From assembly GCF_000182925.2 (NCBI RefSeq), contig NC_026505.1, positions 5,208,001 through 5,272,000 of the forward strand: a stretch of 64,000 nt of DNA, in the 5' to 3' direction. A model generated the notes under the pieces. It was given only the letters and a program-made list of their open reading frames with translations, was not told where the DNA came from and searched no databases. The DNA is from Neurospora crassa OR74A. Its lineage: Eukaryota; Ascomycota; Sordariomycetes; Sordariales; Sordariaceae. The position numbers and the translations under genes were made by a program. Shown here piece by piece: positions 1 to 10,908 of the stretch; position 1 is the stretch's first letter, and every line of letters starts with the position of its first letter.

Positions 1-567
1 AGGGGACCCTGCAACCGGGGCATCGTCAATTTTTGCTGGCGTTGTCTGCTCATGGGTCGTCACAGCGGCAGGTTGGCTATTGACAACCAGAGGAGTGGTC
101 CCTGTACTCGTTACAGGAGAGATGTATGGTCTAGTTGACGGCTTGGTCACTTTTGCTTCTGGTGTTGTGGGGTCAGTCACCGGTAACGCGGTCTCGTCTT
201 CATGTTGCTCCGGACTGGTGTCATTGTACGCTCCAGGACCCATGAACATGAACCCGTCTGGTTGGAACCATGGCGGTGGATCATTGTAACTAGGCGTAGA
301 GAAGTCTGTTGAAGTCGCAGTTGCGCTGATGTTGGATGTAGGAGAACTAAGCAGTGACTCGCTTGTAGCACGCCCCTTCTTGAGTTTTTGGCTCATAAAT
401 TTGTCCTCGGGTGGCATAGACCCGCCGAGATCGCCAACAAACTCGGGGAACTCATCGCCTGGTTTGGGAAAGGTGTATTGAACGAGCCCTGTAGGCTTAA
501 ATCGATATATCCAGCGACTAATGGCTCCATCATAGTCCATCTCCCAGTTCTCCGGAAGCGCCGCCAT
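1..567 (-). CDS. WW-like domain protein, C-terminus cut by window edge
   Basis: The reverse strand is open without a stop from an ATG at 567 to base 1, giving 189 residues; the 3' part lies outside the window. The start has a good fungal context (ATCAAG before ATG G). The first ~45 residues look like a fungal WW-type module: LPENWEMDYDGAISRWIYRF, then a threonine and the motif QYTFPKPGDEFPEF. The second signature Trp of a classical WW domain is replaced by the aromatic YTFP, so this is WW-like rather than canonical. The rest is low complexity, rich in Ser, Thr and Pro, and probably disordered. WW modules bind proline-rich peptides, so a scaffold role is an inference. Introns beyond the window cannot be excluded. 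No enzyme motif is visible. Confidence 0.7.
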   Translation of the reverse strand, partial: MAALPENWEMDYDGAISRWIYRFKPTGLVQYTFPKPGDEFPEFVGDLGGSMPPEDKFMSQKLKKGRATSESLLSSPTSNISATATSTDFSTPSYNDPPPWFQPDGFMFMGPGAYNDTSPEQHEDETALPVTDPTTPEAKVTKPSTRPYISPVTSTGTTPLVVNSQPAAVTTHEQTTPAKIDDAPVAGSP

Positions 568-1113
568 CTTGATATAGGTCGAGGGCGACGAGTGTCGGTT
601 GAGTGAATGATGCCAGCCCAAGCATGCTTTTTTTTTAACGCAAAGGCAGTAGTCGAACAGCTGGCGCTTGCCTTGGTGAGAGGCAAACGAGATTATTGTG
701 CGCGAAGTCTTGATAGCATGGTCGTGCCGGCGGACGCGCCAAGGTAGGAGAAGGGGTGATATCAATGGTGTCGCGGTTGAGCTGAGTCAAGAGGTAAGCT
801 GAATGGAGGTCACATCGGGTTGGCGATAGTTTGACCGGGGAGTGTATGCACTAACTGAGGCGCGGCTGAAGTGTTTCCTTTCCGTGCGTCCAATTGAGGA
901 CGCGCGGGGTCAACGCATCTCTTCTGCCACCAACGGCCCCCAGCTTCACGATCCTTGCCCTAGCTCTCCTTCTGCGGTGTTGTCTTCGCGCCGAATGGGA
1001 GAAATGCTTTGGACAACATTGGGACACAGGCTTGTCAAAGTCGAGTTTCCTCTTCCTTGCCGTCGGGAATTGGGATGCATTTCTCGATTGTGCAAAAGGA
1101 CTGAAACTCGAAA

Positions 1114-1155
<42 letters not shown>

Positions 1156-1848
1156 TCGTGTGGGGAAAGGGATCTAGCATTGGAAATTTCCGGTATTCAA
1201 GGAATGATACTTTTGAGAAGGCGCGAGATGCGTTGGGTGAAATTCGCAGAATGGAAAGAGCAGAGGAGACAAGACGCTTCACGGCTCAGGTTTGCTCCGA
1301 AGGACTGAAATCTCGTACTGGACACTGCAGGCAGCTTTCTCCCCAATATACGCAAAATCCTCTTCTATTTTCTACCTACTTGCACAAGTGTCAGAACCAT
1401 GATGACTCCTAACGACAACTTTAACTCCCTCTCAGTCTGGGCTCAAGTGTGGTTTTGTTGTGGTTGTACCTCTTCCCCTCGTCGGTATACCGACAAGAAT
1501 TGGTCATTCTTGCATCCAAGGTAGACTACAGGTAGTTCATGCTGGTTTCCATCACGTTATCAAATTCCTTCTTTCATCTCATCTTCTATCTCCGCCCGAC
1601 TGATAAACATGGCGGTTGATGGCAGAACCCTGATGCTTTACCTTACCGGTATTTTCGCGTATCTACTTGGTCTTGAGGTTTTCCAGTCCGCGAATCTCTT
1701 CCCTTCACCCCATTCTTAATCTCCGTTTCAGGTCTTTGCTTGATGCCCTAAACAAGATCCAAACCCCAAGACTCCATCACGAACTTCATCACCAGCTTTC
1801 TTCGTGAGCCACGAGAGCCTGCAAAATACACATCACACCTTCATCACC
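568..1848. other. Intergenic, divergent promoters; 38-T run
   Basis: This spacer lies between the WW-like gene (reverse) and the 1849 gene (forward), so it should hold both promoters. It contains an uninterrupted run of 38 T at 1117-1154. Open frames crossing the run encode only poly-Phe or poly-Lys and are not credible. A pyrimidine-rich tract just before 1849 fits a fungal 5' leader. I see no RNA gene. Confidence 0.6.
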
Positions 1849-2762
1849 ATGGCTTCACCTGCCCCGGAGCCGCCGTCCACCGGCGTCGTCGCTTTAGACT
1901 CCGCTCACAGGACACTCTCCGTTATCATCGCAGGTATTTCTCACCATCAAATCTCATAGTGTCACCCCTCGATACACCCATACACACAACGTGAAATCAA
2001 GCTGACACCGACCTCAAAGACCATGCCACCGACATCCACTACAGCGCCGACGCTCTCTCTCGTCTCACCGAGCTCTTTCCCAGGAGCATCAGGACGTTGG
2101 ACAATATGGACCAGGTCAGCCATGTATCAAACCACTTCATCTTGCAATTTCCAAATTGGAAGTCTCCCTACAACGATGAAGCATGCACCCTGTACCACAC
2201 TATTGCCGAGGGCCTGAGCAGATTGCTTATCAAAGAAGAGGTTTACCTCGCTATCATGGCGCAGTACGGCCGCGTCTTGGTGAACAATAAAATCAGAGAC
2301 AAGAGACTGCTAAAAGTTGAAGGGGACATTGAGCGGTTGTTGGAGATTTTGCTGGAGATAGAGCGAGAGGATGGGCAGTTTTTCGAGAATACCGAGGGTG
2401 AAGGTGAAGATGCCCTCGAGGAGGTAAGCGCCGCCGGCTCGTACAAGTGTATGTTCCTCGGGGCTTGGTGTCATTGCAGGCAAGGTCTTCCCCAGAGATG
2501 CTGACATGTTTACTTACTTTAGGCAAACCCGACGTCTTCGTCAAGCTTGGGGCATCAAAGCCAGCCGGTTTGGATTGACGAGCAGACGAAGATATCCAAC
2601 GACGAGCTCAGGTACCAGTGGTTTAATCGCGACAACTATTGTCAGCCGCCATCATTGGTTGCTCAAGACCCTCGCTTGATGACGTTGGTCGAGTTGCGAA
2701 AGAATGGGGAGTTTGTTAGACACGCGCTCTTTGACAAGGGGAGTGAGAGCTGGCCGAACTAA
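1849..2762 (+). CDS. Hypothetical protein, three exons, 242 aa
   Basis: The exon model is 1849-1933, 2020-2423 and 2523-2762, giving 242 residues and a TAA stop. Intron 1 begins GTATTT and ends AAAG, with a GCTGAC branch-like site 13 bp before the acceptor. Intron 2 begins GTAAGC and ends TTTAG. All junctions keep one frame, and the ATG has a CACC context. The protein is mostly helical and charged in the middle (KVEGDIERLLEILLEIERED), with an acidic linker at exon 2's end and a C-terminus ending in SESWPN. I recognise no domain, signal peptide or membrane segment. The Leu/Glu-rich heptads suggest a short coiled coil, so a subunit of a complex is possible but unproven. Part of exon 2 around 2115-2165 could hide another small intron; no good signal was seen. 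Confidence 0.62.
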
Positions 2763-5700
2763 CTTCGTGACATGTTGTCGCCTACTGGTTTCAGCTTCTA
2801 ATTCCGAAAAGAAGAAGAAGAAGAAGAGGATCGCGATATTGCCAATATGGAAATGGTAAACGGGTGATCCAGGCCCAGTGTTGAGATTCAAGCTTGATTG
2901 ATTATTGCTTGGAAGTTATTGCTGTCTCACTTGCGTCTCTACTCTTGGGACTTCATCTGGCGCTTACGGTACTCTCGAAGGGAAAGAAGTGTTGAATTTC
3001 GACGTCAGTTGAGTACATAGGGATAAAATCGGGATTGAAAACATTTTGGAGTTTAGATTGCTCAAAATCGAGCGTGGAAACTCGAGAATTTTATTAGGTC
3101 TGCGCTAGGCGGCGAGGTCAGCTCGCAATATTTACACACACGAGTTTGGTGTTTAAACAAAACAAAGAAGAAAAAAAAAACTATGGCCACCCGACACGGA
3201 AAAAAACCTACCTGAACTCAAGTCCGTATTTATACCTACGTACAGGTATGTTAGTGGCCTCCGAGATGGTAGTCAGGTCGATGAGACGTCAAACTTGACC
3301 TCGGCTGGAACCAAGCCTTTTCGACAACACTCGGCGCCGAGATTACCATCACATTTGCTTAGGTTTTGAAAATGGCCTCAACAAATTCTACAGTGGCGAA
3401 TTTAGGCGCAGGAAGAACGACGGTTGCAAAACGGCCGGGAAATGCTCGACATCGATTTTCCCCCTAGCTCAATGGACCACAGTGCCTGTATGTAGGGAAC
3501 GACGGCAACGGCGACAAGTAAGTCTACGAAATTGTTGGTTTCTGGATACTTTGTGTCTTCTTTGTATGTACCAGATGCGTGTGGGAAGGGGTGATGACTA
3601 CAGTAAAAAAATCTCTGTAGGTAGTAGGTCCCATGGTATTGTAATCTTGTCCGATGGAACATTACGGCTATGATCGATACATGTGGGTGAAGATGCGAAG
3701 GATTGGGTGCAGTCCGATTGATCAATCGAATATTCGTGGCAGCCTCTTCAGCATGGCCTTGAAGTACGGTGGCAAGGAGGAGGTGAGTTTGGTAAATCCA
3801 GTGAACACGTAAAAACACGGGCCAATTTGGGCAACTACAACTGTAAGCAGCTTCTTCTCGGCATTTCGTATCATGACGGCTATGCTCTATTCCTGACGAC
3901 TGGTGAGAAAAATATTATACATCTCTTTTGGTATTCATTATCATGCGAACAACCGATGTGGATGGTGTTTACACTTCTCTGGTATGGCATTCTTTCTACA
4001 AATCTAGCCAACGCAGTACGAATGTGTCTTGATCAAAGGTTAACATTCATTCCTAAAGACATGGCTTACTGAGTAGACAAGTAGTTAGCTGCTTTTCCCA
4101 AATCAAGCAAGTAAGTACTGGTCCCTCGAGCCTGAAAGCGTCGATTATCGAGGAAAGACAACAAACGTCTCTCAACAAGATCAAGAGTCCCCAACGTTTT
4201 AACCAGCAGAGAACCTTGCGTCAAAGAAAGTAAGTACTTACTCCCATTCAAGAGCACACAAGAAAGCCCAAACAGTAAGCGAAGTCACCGGAAAAAAAAA
4301 AAAAAAAACTTGGGTTCGCTCATTCACATCGTCGTATTTCATATCTCGTGTCCACTCACTGCTAGCTACAACCAAAAGCCAAAGCCAAAAATATCTTTAA
4401 ACGAACATCATAACGCTCCAAACTCCCTGGACATTGATGCCCAACCAAACAGGCCCCTCGCAAAGAAACCCAAGGACAGCCAGCCAGCCATCCCACCATG
4501 TACTTTTTGCCTTTCCATACCAAACATAGATCTCGGGTCCATGTATGCAAGGAATACCCAAAGGCCAACCCGCGTGTTTATTCCATTAAACCTTCATCAA
4601 TCAATCAATCCTTCAATCGTCTTAGGTCATGTCATGTCATATCAGTCTCAAGTGTTGGATGAGGATACCTTGGACAAGGAGATGGGTCTCAGGGATGTGT
4701 CGAAGGAAAAAAAAAGTTGGCGTCCCAACGAACAAGTCCGTGCCGTCTTTTTGCATGTTATCCACATGGACGGAACGGTAGCGAGACGTCAGTCAGTCGG
4801 TTCAGAAAAAGAGAACCAGTGAGACATAGACTACCACCGGTCTCGATGCCCTCTTCTTCTTGAGCTCCGTTTCCCCCGGTACGGTCCCGGCTCGGTGTTG
4901 TCGAGGGATGATGGGGTGTAGTTGTTGTATCTGTGGGCAAGGGGGTGAATGTGTGTGTAATGGGCTGATGTGAGGAATGCCCGCGACTTCTACTCCCGTT
5001 GCTTTCATTTTGATGGCTGGCGAACCGGTGTCACTCTCGTTACCGCCGCCGCTGTTGTTGCTGAGGGGGTTAGAATAAAGTTGGAGCCAGGGCCTGAATC
5101 AGGGGGCCAGCGGCACGGCGGGGTCGGGGCTGAAAGGTTCGTATTCGGTAGGTCTAGTGACCACTCGTTACTCCCACAAGTCAGCCAACCCAAGCCAGCT
5201 ATCATGCAATATGCCCATGGATGAGAGCTACCTGATTGCCGCTTTGGTTACCGATGTTCAAACTTCAAGCAGTATGTTGAACGCAGCTGTGCTGGACTCT
5301 TGCTGGCGAGTTGTTGTAGTGTTGAAGCATTGGGATTTTAGATCGGTCTGTACCTTGATCACTGGACTCTTTCTGGTACTTCCTTCCTTCCTTGGCAGTA
5401 TCGGCTATACCCGGCGGCACCGAACTACCCCCGCTGCTCCCAACGGACAGGGCAGAGAGGCAAAGTCAGTAGATGATAAGTGCTCGTGGGTAGCATTTGC
5501 CGTGATGTGCCGCAATACCACACCCATCCAACCCGATCTGCAAGCAGATCTATACCGAAATCAGTTATCATAGCGACTGTGACACGAGAGTCTTCCCGGT
5601 TCTCGACCGGGGAGGATACTTCGTGAGGCCGGACGTGATGAAAGGTAGAAGGGGTGTGTTGCTGTCTGTGACCATGAAATCCCACCAACGAGAAGAGCAA

Positions 5701-6044
5701 AAATGCGCTGCGACAACCGAGCTTCTGGACTTCATCCCTCTTGGTGGGTATTCCCAATACCGACTGATGGGCGGACTTTCGCGTGCGGCATAGATGTGTG
5801 TTCTGCTTGTATTTCCTCGTTTGGCCAGCCCCGCAGCAGTGGGCGTCAATGTGTTCGGTGCGCAGATGAATTACCGGGAGCTCCCGACCGCGGATTCGTT
5901 CCTTCGTCTACCGCTTGGTGCTACCCGAAGGTTTTCCTTACTCTTTGCTTCGTGTCATCACTTTCAGCTCCAATACGATGGTCATGTGAAAAATGCCCAA
6001 CAAGCTGTCAAAGTGGGGTGGATATGTGAGTGTAATATACGCCC
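2763..6044. other. Long intergenic stretch, no supported gene
   Basis: About 3.3 kb lies between the 3' ends of the 1849 gene and the bZIP gene, which converge here. The longest frames (for example 4310-4822 forward) have no domain, poor residue composition and no splice partners. It contains a short A run near 4292-4308, small CAAT and GTCAT iterations near 4600-4640, and many TAC/GTA-rich stretches. I see no tRNA or transposon ends. Confidence 0.5.
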
Positions 6045-6856
6045 TTAGGCTGTCTTCCCAAACATATGATACCCTCCGTTGGCGCTCAACTCATGGTACG
6101 CGTACAAGTCCAGATCAAATCCAGTGCTGCTCAGTGCCGTGCTCGTTGTCGGCAGCGGCGAAGGCTGGTAAGTCAGGTTGTTGGCGGTTGAATAACCAAT
6201 GTCCTTGAATTGAGAGGCTTTGAGCGCCTCATATTCGGCTTGGAGCGCAGCGTAAGCCTGGCCAAGGGCATTATTGTGTTGTTTGGCCTCATTGAGCATC
6301 TGCTCGAGGTCCTTTATCCGTTGGTCCTTGCGTTCGCGATAAGCCCTCTGGGAAGCGCGGTTTTGGGCTCTTCGACGCTGTCGAAAGGCATTAGGTTAAT
6401 TTTGTCCTGACAGCCATTGTTTGTTCATACAGATCTGAGCGGGAACAACGCAAGATCCATCACATACCGAAAGGACAGACGGGGGTGCATTCTTATATCG
6501 GTTTTCTCTTTTTCTTTTAGGCTTCTGCTCCTGGGTCGGTTGCTGCGAGGACTCATCTTCCGACTCCAGTCCTTGGTAGGTGCCGGCATATATATTGGGG
6601 TCCATGAAGGAAGCCACATCGTACTGCCACGCTACTGTTAGTCTCCCAAAAAGCACGAACGGGCGATGTATGTACTCACTGGAGAGCTGACTGAGCTTTG
6701 AGATCCCGAAGAGTGTACGTCCAGATATCGATCAGATTCCGCATACATGTACCGAAAAGAACTTTCAGAAGTCGGCATATCGACCAAGTGGTTGAAGTCC
6801 TCCATTGCACAATGCTGTTGGCTCGTAACAGGGTATCGTTGAGAAGATTTTGACAT
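6045..6856 (-). CDS. Yap/AP-1-like bZIP transcription factor, 221 aa
   Basis: Reverse-strand exons are 6680-6856, 6468-6623 and 6045-6377, giving 221 residues. Intron 1 (56 bp) starts GTGAGT and has a GACTAAC branch site before its CAG. Intron 2 (90 bp) starts GTATGT and ends GACAG. The first ~105 residues are Ser/Gln-rich and include the basic stretch KPKRKRENRYKN. Exon 3 opens with the DNA-contact region RRRAQNRASQRAYRERK, then a leucine-zipper-like helix from KDQRIKDLEQML to YEALKASQ. The AQNRxSQRAYRERK pattern is that of fungal AP-1/Yap-like factors, related by type to the IDI-4 and Fcr3 groups. Expected role: nuclear dimeric regulator of stress or secondary metabolism. The Cys-rich redox domains of true Yap1/Ap-1 are absent, so it is not the oxidative-stress AP-1 orthologue. 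Intron 2 sits directly before the basic region. Confidence 0.92.
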
Positions 6857-9849
6857 TTATGTAACGATGGAAAAGGCTTGAGATACGCCTCCCGATCTTG
6901 TTGAACAAATAGAAGGAAGGTTAAGTATCGAGCGTTGCTGAATATAGAGTGGATTTTGACGCCTTGTGTGTGAGGATCTCAAGACCTGTTCGCCATTCAA
7001 AATTCCCAGGGGCCCCGTTGTTATATACCCATCCAAAGGAACGAGTAGTTCCTGACTCCTAGCTGCACCGGGAAGCTTATTACCCAATGCGGATGGCCCC
7101 ATTGAAAGCAGTGACGGCAAAGCAAGACAATGTGGTCCAGCCATCCTACAAAGTCCCCAGACACCCCAGAAGTCTGTCTTTTGAGCAGGGCCTGATGAAG
7201 AAGTCCACATTTTAGCCCAAATTTAGAGCCTCGACTGTGCATTTTGGTCCACGATGGAGATAATTCGGTGTGCACATCTGGATGTCATGATGCAGGTGCG
7301 TAACTTTTGCGTGTAACGCCAATATCGAAGAGAGCTGACAGGGGTGTATGTAGGGAACTCGCATCTACACCACTGCGGGAGACGCTTCTGGTGTACAAAG
7401 ACCTCTTAAGTGCCATGAAATTGTGCTTTTGGTACAGAAAGAGCTTCAAGTTTGACAGTCAGCAGTATACAGGCGTCCGACTTGGGGTGGCCAGCTTGCC
7501 CAACCCAAGACTCCAAGAAGTGCAAGGTACCATAAGCGAAGTCTGACAAGGGTTAAGCCTCTCCATTGCCTTATCAGGAAACTAAGGTGTGACTTTGAGA
7601 GGTAGCTTCGAAGGTATAACCGTTGTCGACGGTCATCCTGGGGCAATATCAACACTGGATGGATGTTCAACATCACCATGTCCATTATGTGCCCCGCTGC
7701 CGTACGGCCCTGCCGAAGACGACCAGTTTGAGCCTCTCTCTGCCGTACCACCACACGCTCACATCGCTGGATGGGTGCGGAACCCTAGGCAACTGAATTC
7801 TTCCTTCAACCAAGGACCCCCAATTTGACTTAACTGGAAGGAGGTAAGGCCGGACTTCAACGATGCAAGCGTAAACGGTGCGATTAGTGAACCATTCGTT
7901 GGGCTTTATGCCAAGCCCGGACACTATAGGTGGCGGACGTTGCATCTAAAGAGGCAAGTACGGACACTGTAGAAATGGTGTGAAACCATTGGGTAGACTA
8001 ACTTCTCTAGGTGAAGCATGGTGGTGCTCCTAGACGATGGACCTCACTGTAGTTCGCTGTAGGTACGATTTCCCGATTCCACACGTGGATCGATGGGAGC
8101 TCTCGCCTCGACCCCGAAGTGTTTCTCGGCGTCATCGCCTCCATGATCTAGCACCAGATAGTTGGGCTTATCGCTACTCTCATGCTCAGAAAGGAAGACC
8201 GTCAACGTCCGTATGATAAGCCGATTTTGGAACTTGAACAGAACTGTGACAAAGCCAATCAATGGTCTGGGCCGATGCAGATGTGTCTTGGTGATGGTAA
8301 ACATCTTCAGTCGATGGAGTCTTGCTTAGGATATTGTTGTGGCACCAGTTCCCCCACAGCTTCAGCCCTACAGCGGCGATGCTTTTCAGATGCATTGAAG
8401 ACAGAGCAAGAAGATCATGTTAAGGAAAGGTGGTAACGTTTCCGGTGCCTTTCTGCGTGATGAATGCGTGTGATCTCATGTGGCCAGTGCGTCAAACGGC
8501 AATTCCGTACCGTCTTCTCATCCCGAAGTGATCCAATGATAAGTGAGAATCTTCGGTACGTCCCGGTTGCGGTGCAGCGTCATGCGGTAGTACATAGCAA
8601 TAGTATTACCGGATGGTAGTTTGGGAAAAAATGAGCCGTCGGTTGTCATTGCCCAGTCTAGGGTATCCGGTCACGTCCCTCGCTGACCCAGCGGATTTCA
8701 AGATATAAATCTGCATAGTCGTCAAAGACTCTCGTATTCTCGCTTCTCCAAAGGATCCGGGTGTAGTCGGCTTGATAACCAAACTTGGCCTAGATACAAC
8801 GTTGCGGGATACTAAAGGGTATCATTTCGTTTCTGACAGCATACAATATCTGTGGGCGATGGGTTTCGAGACAGGAAAATCTAGCCCCGGACACGCCACG
8901 AGGATGGGAGGGACGCCCCCCAAGAGCCACCGATGACCCCATCTCAGGCAGCCTCATTCTTTGTAATTCTATTCGCCAATTCTTTTGATGTTCCATCTCA
9001 CCCTTGCACTCAAAGATGACACTGCGGCAGAGGTGGGCGGCCATGTGTCTGTCATCCGCATTCTCTGCGGCGGCAGCCGAAGTGCGGATCTTGGGCCGTC
9101 GTGGCCGTGCGGTTGCAGGTGAATTGGTCGTTGTTGGCCCATGGAACGTATGTAGCACAGTATTCATTGTGAGTATCGAGTTACTGAGAGGATGTCTCCG
9201 GGTTTTTTATTCACATTCGGAAGGAATAAGCTCAGAGATGAGAAAGGGCAATAACATCCAGGTCTGAAGCCGACGAGATCGACATACAGGGTTGGACTAG
9301 CCATGGAGTTGCTTGCTCTTCCGCCCAAGTACGGTATGATTGGATGTTGGTCCGGTTGAAGCGTGTTGAGAAGGAGTATCGTGAGTATCACAGTAGCTTA
9401 CTTCCTTACTCAAGTGCGCTTCTCGAGTATCGTGGCGTGTTTGAGCTATGTCTTTGAATCCAAGTAAAACGTTACACAGCGCACAATGGTGGATGTAAGC
9501 GAGGTGACGATTGGACATGACGATGGCTGATAAGCGAGGAACGTACTGATGGAGGAGACAGTGATGTCTGTACTTCTAGTGCAAGGTACATGATCTGTTT
9601 GTTGAAGAAGCTCCACATCTGAGTGCCCTGTTGAACCACTTGACTAGGAAGAAAAGCGACTGCCTAAACTTTATCTGCCGTACTTGAGACCTGATGCTTG
9701 ACGATGAGAAAGAGTGGCTTCAGCCTCCCGGATGTTTGGCGCGGCAACATGTGGCTTCAAAATGAGAAGGACCCTTGACGTACAACCCCTATGATAGATC
9801 ACAATAGGGTCCGAATGCTGATAAGGCCCGGGAAACGCCAGACTTGTAG
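6857..9849. other. bZIP upstream region and uninterpreted sequence
   Basis: The first part is the promoter side of the bZIP gene. Beyond it, short coding-like pieces appear on both strands (for example 8044-8304 reverse and 8640-8870 forward), but stops fall every 30-80 codons and no splice model joins them. Base composition is ordinary (~50% GC), so this is not the heavy RIP seen later. It may be eroded genes; I cannot assign any. Confidence 0.4.
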
Positions 9850-10880
9850 CGAGAGGACCACTGAGAGTCTTGGTCTTCACCTTAGTGAAAGATGAGCATG
9901 CCGTGATCCAACTGCATCAAAGAATACTCGGTCATCCGAGTATCTGGATGTGAAATATGGCTCTTTATCTGGCCATATACCACAAAAGTTCCTTTCTGGA
10001 AGCGGATATTTGGGAGTGATTCCGCGGGGGTTGGCAAGGCTGTCGATGTCGCACATATCCACATCATGCGGGCTGCTCTAGGCACCTTGAAAAGCCAAAT
10101 ACGATCAGAGCTTGTGACGGTGCGGCCCTAGACGAAAATGGCTCGGTAAAAGCAAGCCACAACGAAAACTTCAACATCGAAATAGCGCTGAAATATCATG
10201 GCGAATTTTCTGAGGCATCAGTTTCACGAATCGTCCTGAAAATATCCGATAACCGAACAACTCCGAGAGACACAAAATGGAAGCTTCTGATGATTTGCCT
10301 TTTCCGATTTCGTCAACTGGTACATAGGTGAGTGACACTGGAGTCAGACGCTCGAGCCGTCGGCATGCGCACCCTATGTGTGCTAGTTTGTATTCCATTG
10401 AGTTTCCCACTATTGGAGGGCTGTATCCGGAGGACGCCACTGATCCTACCCTACTCGCAACCCAACATGTAAACTGGCTGATGCCTTGGAACATAGCGGT
10501 GAAGCTAACAATTGTTGAGTTCGAGGAACGGCGCATCGAGAATAATAACTTGGATTTTTGGCTGGCGATAAAGGAAAGCGTTGCCAAGAATTTTCCCCTT
10601 GTACAGTCTTGAGATGGAGATCCGACGCGCCTACGCCAGCACCACGGAAATCTGGTCCTTGATGGCAACGAGGTTTTGAACGCAGCAGAACGAATAGGCC
10701 ATGATCGCAAATTTCAGGAATTTGATTCGGATCCAACTATCCTAGCTCAAGGTGGGTGCATGTGCCAGTGGACTGTGGTGCGGTGCGTATCTCCGTGATA
10801 TACCAGGGCGGCAGTGTCTGCGATGCAAGTTCCCTGACATCAAGGAGCTGGTGAAGACGCTGATCCTCTTTTGCGGTTGA
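9850..10880 (+). pseudogene. Broken coding fragments of an unidentified gene
   Basis: Several forward-strand pieces read like protein but shift frame or meet stops. About 9940-10130 encodes a stretch including PFWKRIFGSDSAGVGKAVDV. About 10085-10325 encodes one with FNIEIALKYHGEFSEASVSR and ends in RFRQLVH. At 10328-10612 another follows with EFEERRIENNNLDFWLAIKE. At 10612 a TGA interrupts it, and the same frame continues with DGDPTRLRQHHGNLVLDGNE. A last piece near 10740-10880 contains PGRQCLRCKFPDIKELVKTL and a stop. A possible intron with a GTGAGT donor at 10327 and a GCTAG acceptor would join two pieces in frame, so a real multi-intron gene is an alternative. The TGA could come from CGA by a C-to-T change. 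I do not recognise the family. It converges on the TPR gene, with about 30 bp between the ends. Confidence 0.38.
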
Positions 10881-10908
10881 ACAGTGGCACATTGAATCCA
10901 GGACTCCA

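Noticed and set aside
894-1412. 172-codon forward frame with a poly-Phe run
   Set aside because: The run is the 38-T homopolymer, and the rest has no coding character.
4310-4822. 170-codon forward frame
   Set aside because: Poor composition, no domain, no intron-exon context.
8790-9167. 125-codon reverse frame beginning MNTVLHTFHGPTTTNSP
   Set aside because: Composition is somewhat protein-like, but no domain is seen and the surrounding sequence looks eroded; too weak to call.
10171-10710. 179-codon reverse frame
   Set aside because: The opposite strand carries the better protein-like fragments.
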